Source: JAOUEA01 sp038249195
Lineage (GTDB): Bacteria > Actinomycetota > UBA4738 > HRBIN12
NCBI GenBank assembly: GCA_038249195.1
Contig: JBBRWM010000006.1
Location: 124,001 to 188,000 of the forward strand
Reading direction: 5' to 3'
Length of the DNA: 64,000 bases
The notes below the pieces were generated by a model. That model saw only the letters and a program-made list of their open reading frames with translations. It did no database searches and had not been told where the DNA came from. Positions 62,711 to 64,000 of this stretch are shown one piece after another. The first letter of the stretch is position 1; each line of letters begins with the position of its first letter. Position numbers and translations under genes: made by a program.

Positions 62711-63375
62711 TCGGCCACCTCCTGCTCGGCTTCGTGTCTGGCTTCTGGCCCGGCCTTGCCCTCGAGCGCGTCGAGCGCCTCCTCGGTGAACAGGACCCGG
62801 TCGGCCCACAACAGGTCGTAGGTGCCCAGGCCGCCGGCGTAGCCCACGCGCACGTGCGTGAGGTTGCGGAACGAGAGCTCGGCGGCACCGTCCTGCGTGG
62901 GACGGGGCAGCACCACGAGCACCTTGCCGTTCAGCTCGAGCGCCTCGAGGAGCCCCAGGGCGCGCTTGGTCTTGGGCCCGTCGAACGACAGGTCCGAGAC
63001 CACCGCGAGCTTGCCGCTGCGCAGCGCGTCCGTGAGCGCCGAGCGCAGCGCTCCCCGCTTCATCTTCTTGTTGACGTGCAGCTCGTGGCCGTGGGGCTGG
63101 GGACCGTGGGCGACCCCGCCCCCGACCCACTGGGGAGAGCGGATGGATCCCTGACGCGCACGGCCGGTGCCCTTCTGACGCCAGGGCTTCCTGCCGCCGC
63201 CGCGCACGTCGCCGCGCGTCTTGGTGCTGTGCGTTCCCGCCCGCAGGCCGGCGAGGCCCGCGAGCACGACCTGGTGCATGAGCGGGACGCTCACCGTGGC
63301 GTCGAAGTACTCGGCGGGCAGGTCGCGTGAGCCGGTCTTCTTGCCCGAGGCGTCGACGATCTCGATGCTGGCCAT
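62707..63375 (-). CDS. rplD: 50S ribosomal protein L4
   Basis: A 222-residue L4 with THSTKTRGDVRGGGRKPWRQ near 47-66, followed by KGTGRARQGSIRSPQWVGGG (the tunnel loop). The C-terminal globular part follows and ends with an acidic stretch ([11 protein letters not shown]). ATG 63375 is used; GTG 63381, which overlaps the rplC stop by GTGA like many genes here, would add two residues. Confidence 0.96.
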   Translation of the reverse strand: MASIEIVDASGKKTGSRDLPAEYFDATVSVPLMHQVVLAGLAGLRAGTHSTKTRGDVRGGGRKPWRQKGTGRARQGSIRSPQWVGGGVAHGPQPHGHELHVNKKMKRGALRSALTDALRSGKLAVVSDLSFDGPKTKRALGLLEALELNGKVLVVLPRPTQDGAAELSFRNLTHVRVGYAGGLGTYDLLWADRVLFTEEALDALEGKAGPEARHEAEQEVAE

Positions 63376-63377
63376 GC

Positions 63378-64000
63378 TCACGCTCCCTTCTTCGCCGGGG
63401 CCTTGACGGCCGAGCGAACCATCACGAGGGACCCGTTGGGGCCGGGCACCGCGCCCTTGACCAGCAACAGGTTCCGCTGGGCGTCGGCCTGCACGACCTC
63501 GAGGTTCAAGATGGTCACGCGCTGGTTCCCGTGCTGGCCCGCCATGCGCATGCCCCTGAACACCCGGCTCGGCGTGGCACAGGCGCCGATGGACCCCGGC
63601 GCGCGGTGTCGCTTGTGCACGCCGTGGCTGCTCTTGAGCCCGGAGAAGCCGTGGCGCTTCATCACGCCCGTGAACCCCTTGCCCTTGGACACGCCCACCA
63701 CGTCCACCAGGTCGCCGGGGGCGAACACGTCGGCCCTGAGCTCTTGCCCGGCCGCGTAGTCGCCGGCGTCTGGCGTGCGGAGCTCGACCACATGGCGTCG
63801 CGGCGCGTCGACCCCGTGCTTGTCGAAGTGTCCCTGCATGGGCTTGGTGACGTCGCGCGGGCGCGTCTGGCCGTAGGCGAGCTGGACGGCGGCATAGCCG
63901 TCCGCGCCGTCGGCGGACTTGACCTGCGTGACCACGCACGGCCCGGCCTGGATCACCGTGACCGGGATGGCCCGCGTGTCGTCGAAGATCTGGGTCATCC
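63378..64000 (-). CDS. rplC: 50S ribosomal protein L3 (start outside the window)
   Basis: At least 206 residues of L3: [40 protein letters not shown] near 103-122, and [20 protein letters not shown] near 130-150. In the family the first Met seen here is usually internal (preceded by KLG), and the two bases before it (GG) fit a Gly codon. The true start therefore probably lies a few codons beyond the right edge, with rpsJ further on. Confidence 0.95.
   Translation of the reverse strand, partial: MTQIFDDTRAIPVTVIQAGPCVVTQVKSADGADGYAAVQLAYGQTRPRDVTKPMQGHFDKHGVDAPRRHVVELRTPDAGDYAAGQELRADVFAPGDLVDVVGVSKGKGFTGVMKRHGFSGLKSSHGVHKRHRAPGSIGACATPSRVFRGMRMAGQHGNQRVTILNLEVVQADAQRNLLLVKGAVPGPNGSLVMVRSAVKAPAKKGA

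Overview
The window is very GC-rich, densely coded and rich in GTG starts. Its backbone order is that of the Actinomycetota: the S10/spc/alpha ribosomal cluster, then truA-rplM-rpsI-glmM-glmS-acpS-nnr-alr-tsaE-tsaB-rimI-tsaD and groES-groEL, plus a cydA-cydB-cydD-cydC operon as in mycobacteria and streptomycetes. Several details do not fit a streptomycete or mycobacterium: no rpsD between rpsK and rpoA, long low-complexity tails on ribosomal proteins L13 and S3, and a ClC channel gene set between rplQ and truA. A deep-branching actinobacterial lineage is the most likely source; no genus can be named from the sequence.

Layout. 1-2.7 kb: the start of an aldose 1-epimerase-like gene, a GH15 glycoside hydrolase and a frameshifted membrane-protein gene, all on the minus strand. 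2.8-10.9 kb (plus strand): cytochrome bd oxidase and its CydDC exporter, then glutamate decarboxylase and a small membrane protein, a plausible low-oxygen/acid-stress block. 10.9-19.5 kb: stress and sulfur genes, namely a DUF6325 protein, a SHOCT protein, APS kinase coupled to an AlkP-superfamily hydrolase, a sulfite-oxidase-like molybdoenzyme, a leucine-type dehydrogenase and an arylsulfatase with an N-terminal DUF1269 domain. 19.7-21.8 kb: groES-groEL under a perfect CIRCE operator.

21.9-34.0 kb is an accessory block that separates groES from tsaD, which are usually close in this phylum. It holds a RibD-C reductase, a MazEF-type toxin-antitoxin pair, a LapA-like protein, a metallo-beta-lactamase-fold protein, an alpha/beta hydrolase, a MOSC protein, a shortened MFS-cNMP protein, a copper/silver-type P-ATPase, two tandem paralogous lipoproteins of unknown family, two sugar-nucleotide epimerases (one with Cys in place of the catalytic Tyr) and a serine beta-lactamase-like hydrolase.

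34.0-47.3 kb (minus strand) is a long chain of genes with 4-nt GTGA/ATGA overlaps: tRNA t6A synthesis (tsaE, tsaB, tsaD), rimI, uracil-DNA glycosylase, alr, nnr, acpS, glmS, glmM, then rpsI, rplM and truA. 47.5-49.6 kb is the ClC gene on the opposite strand. 49.6-64.0 kb (minus strand) is the ribosomal cluster from rplQ back to rplC, which runs off the right edge.

A recurring promoter pattern was seen. Eight genes have a TAnnnT -10 element only 6-8 nt before the start codon, which predicts leaderless mRNAs. No rRNA, tRNA, CRISPR array or insertion sequence was recognised, and no stretch over 300 nt lacks a gene.
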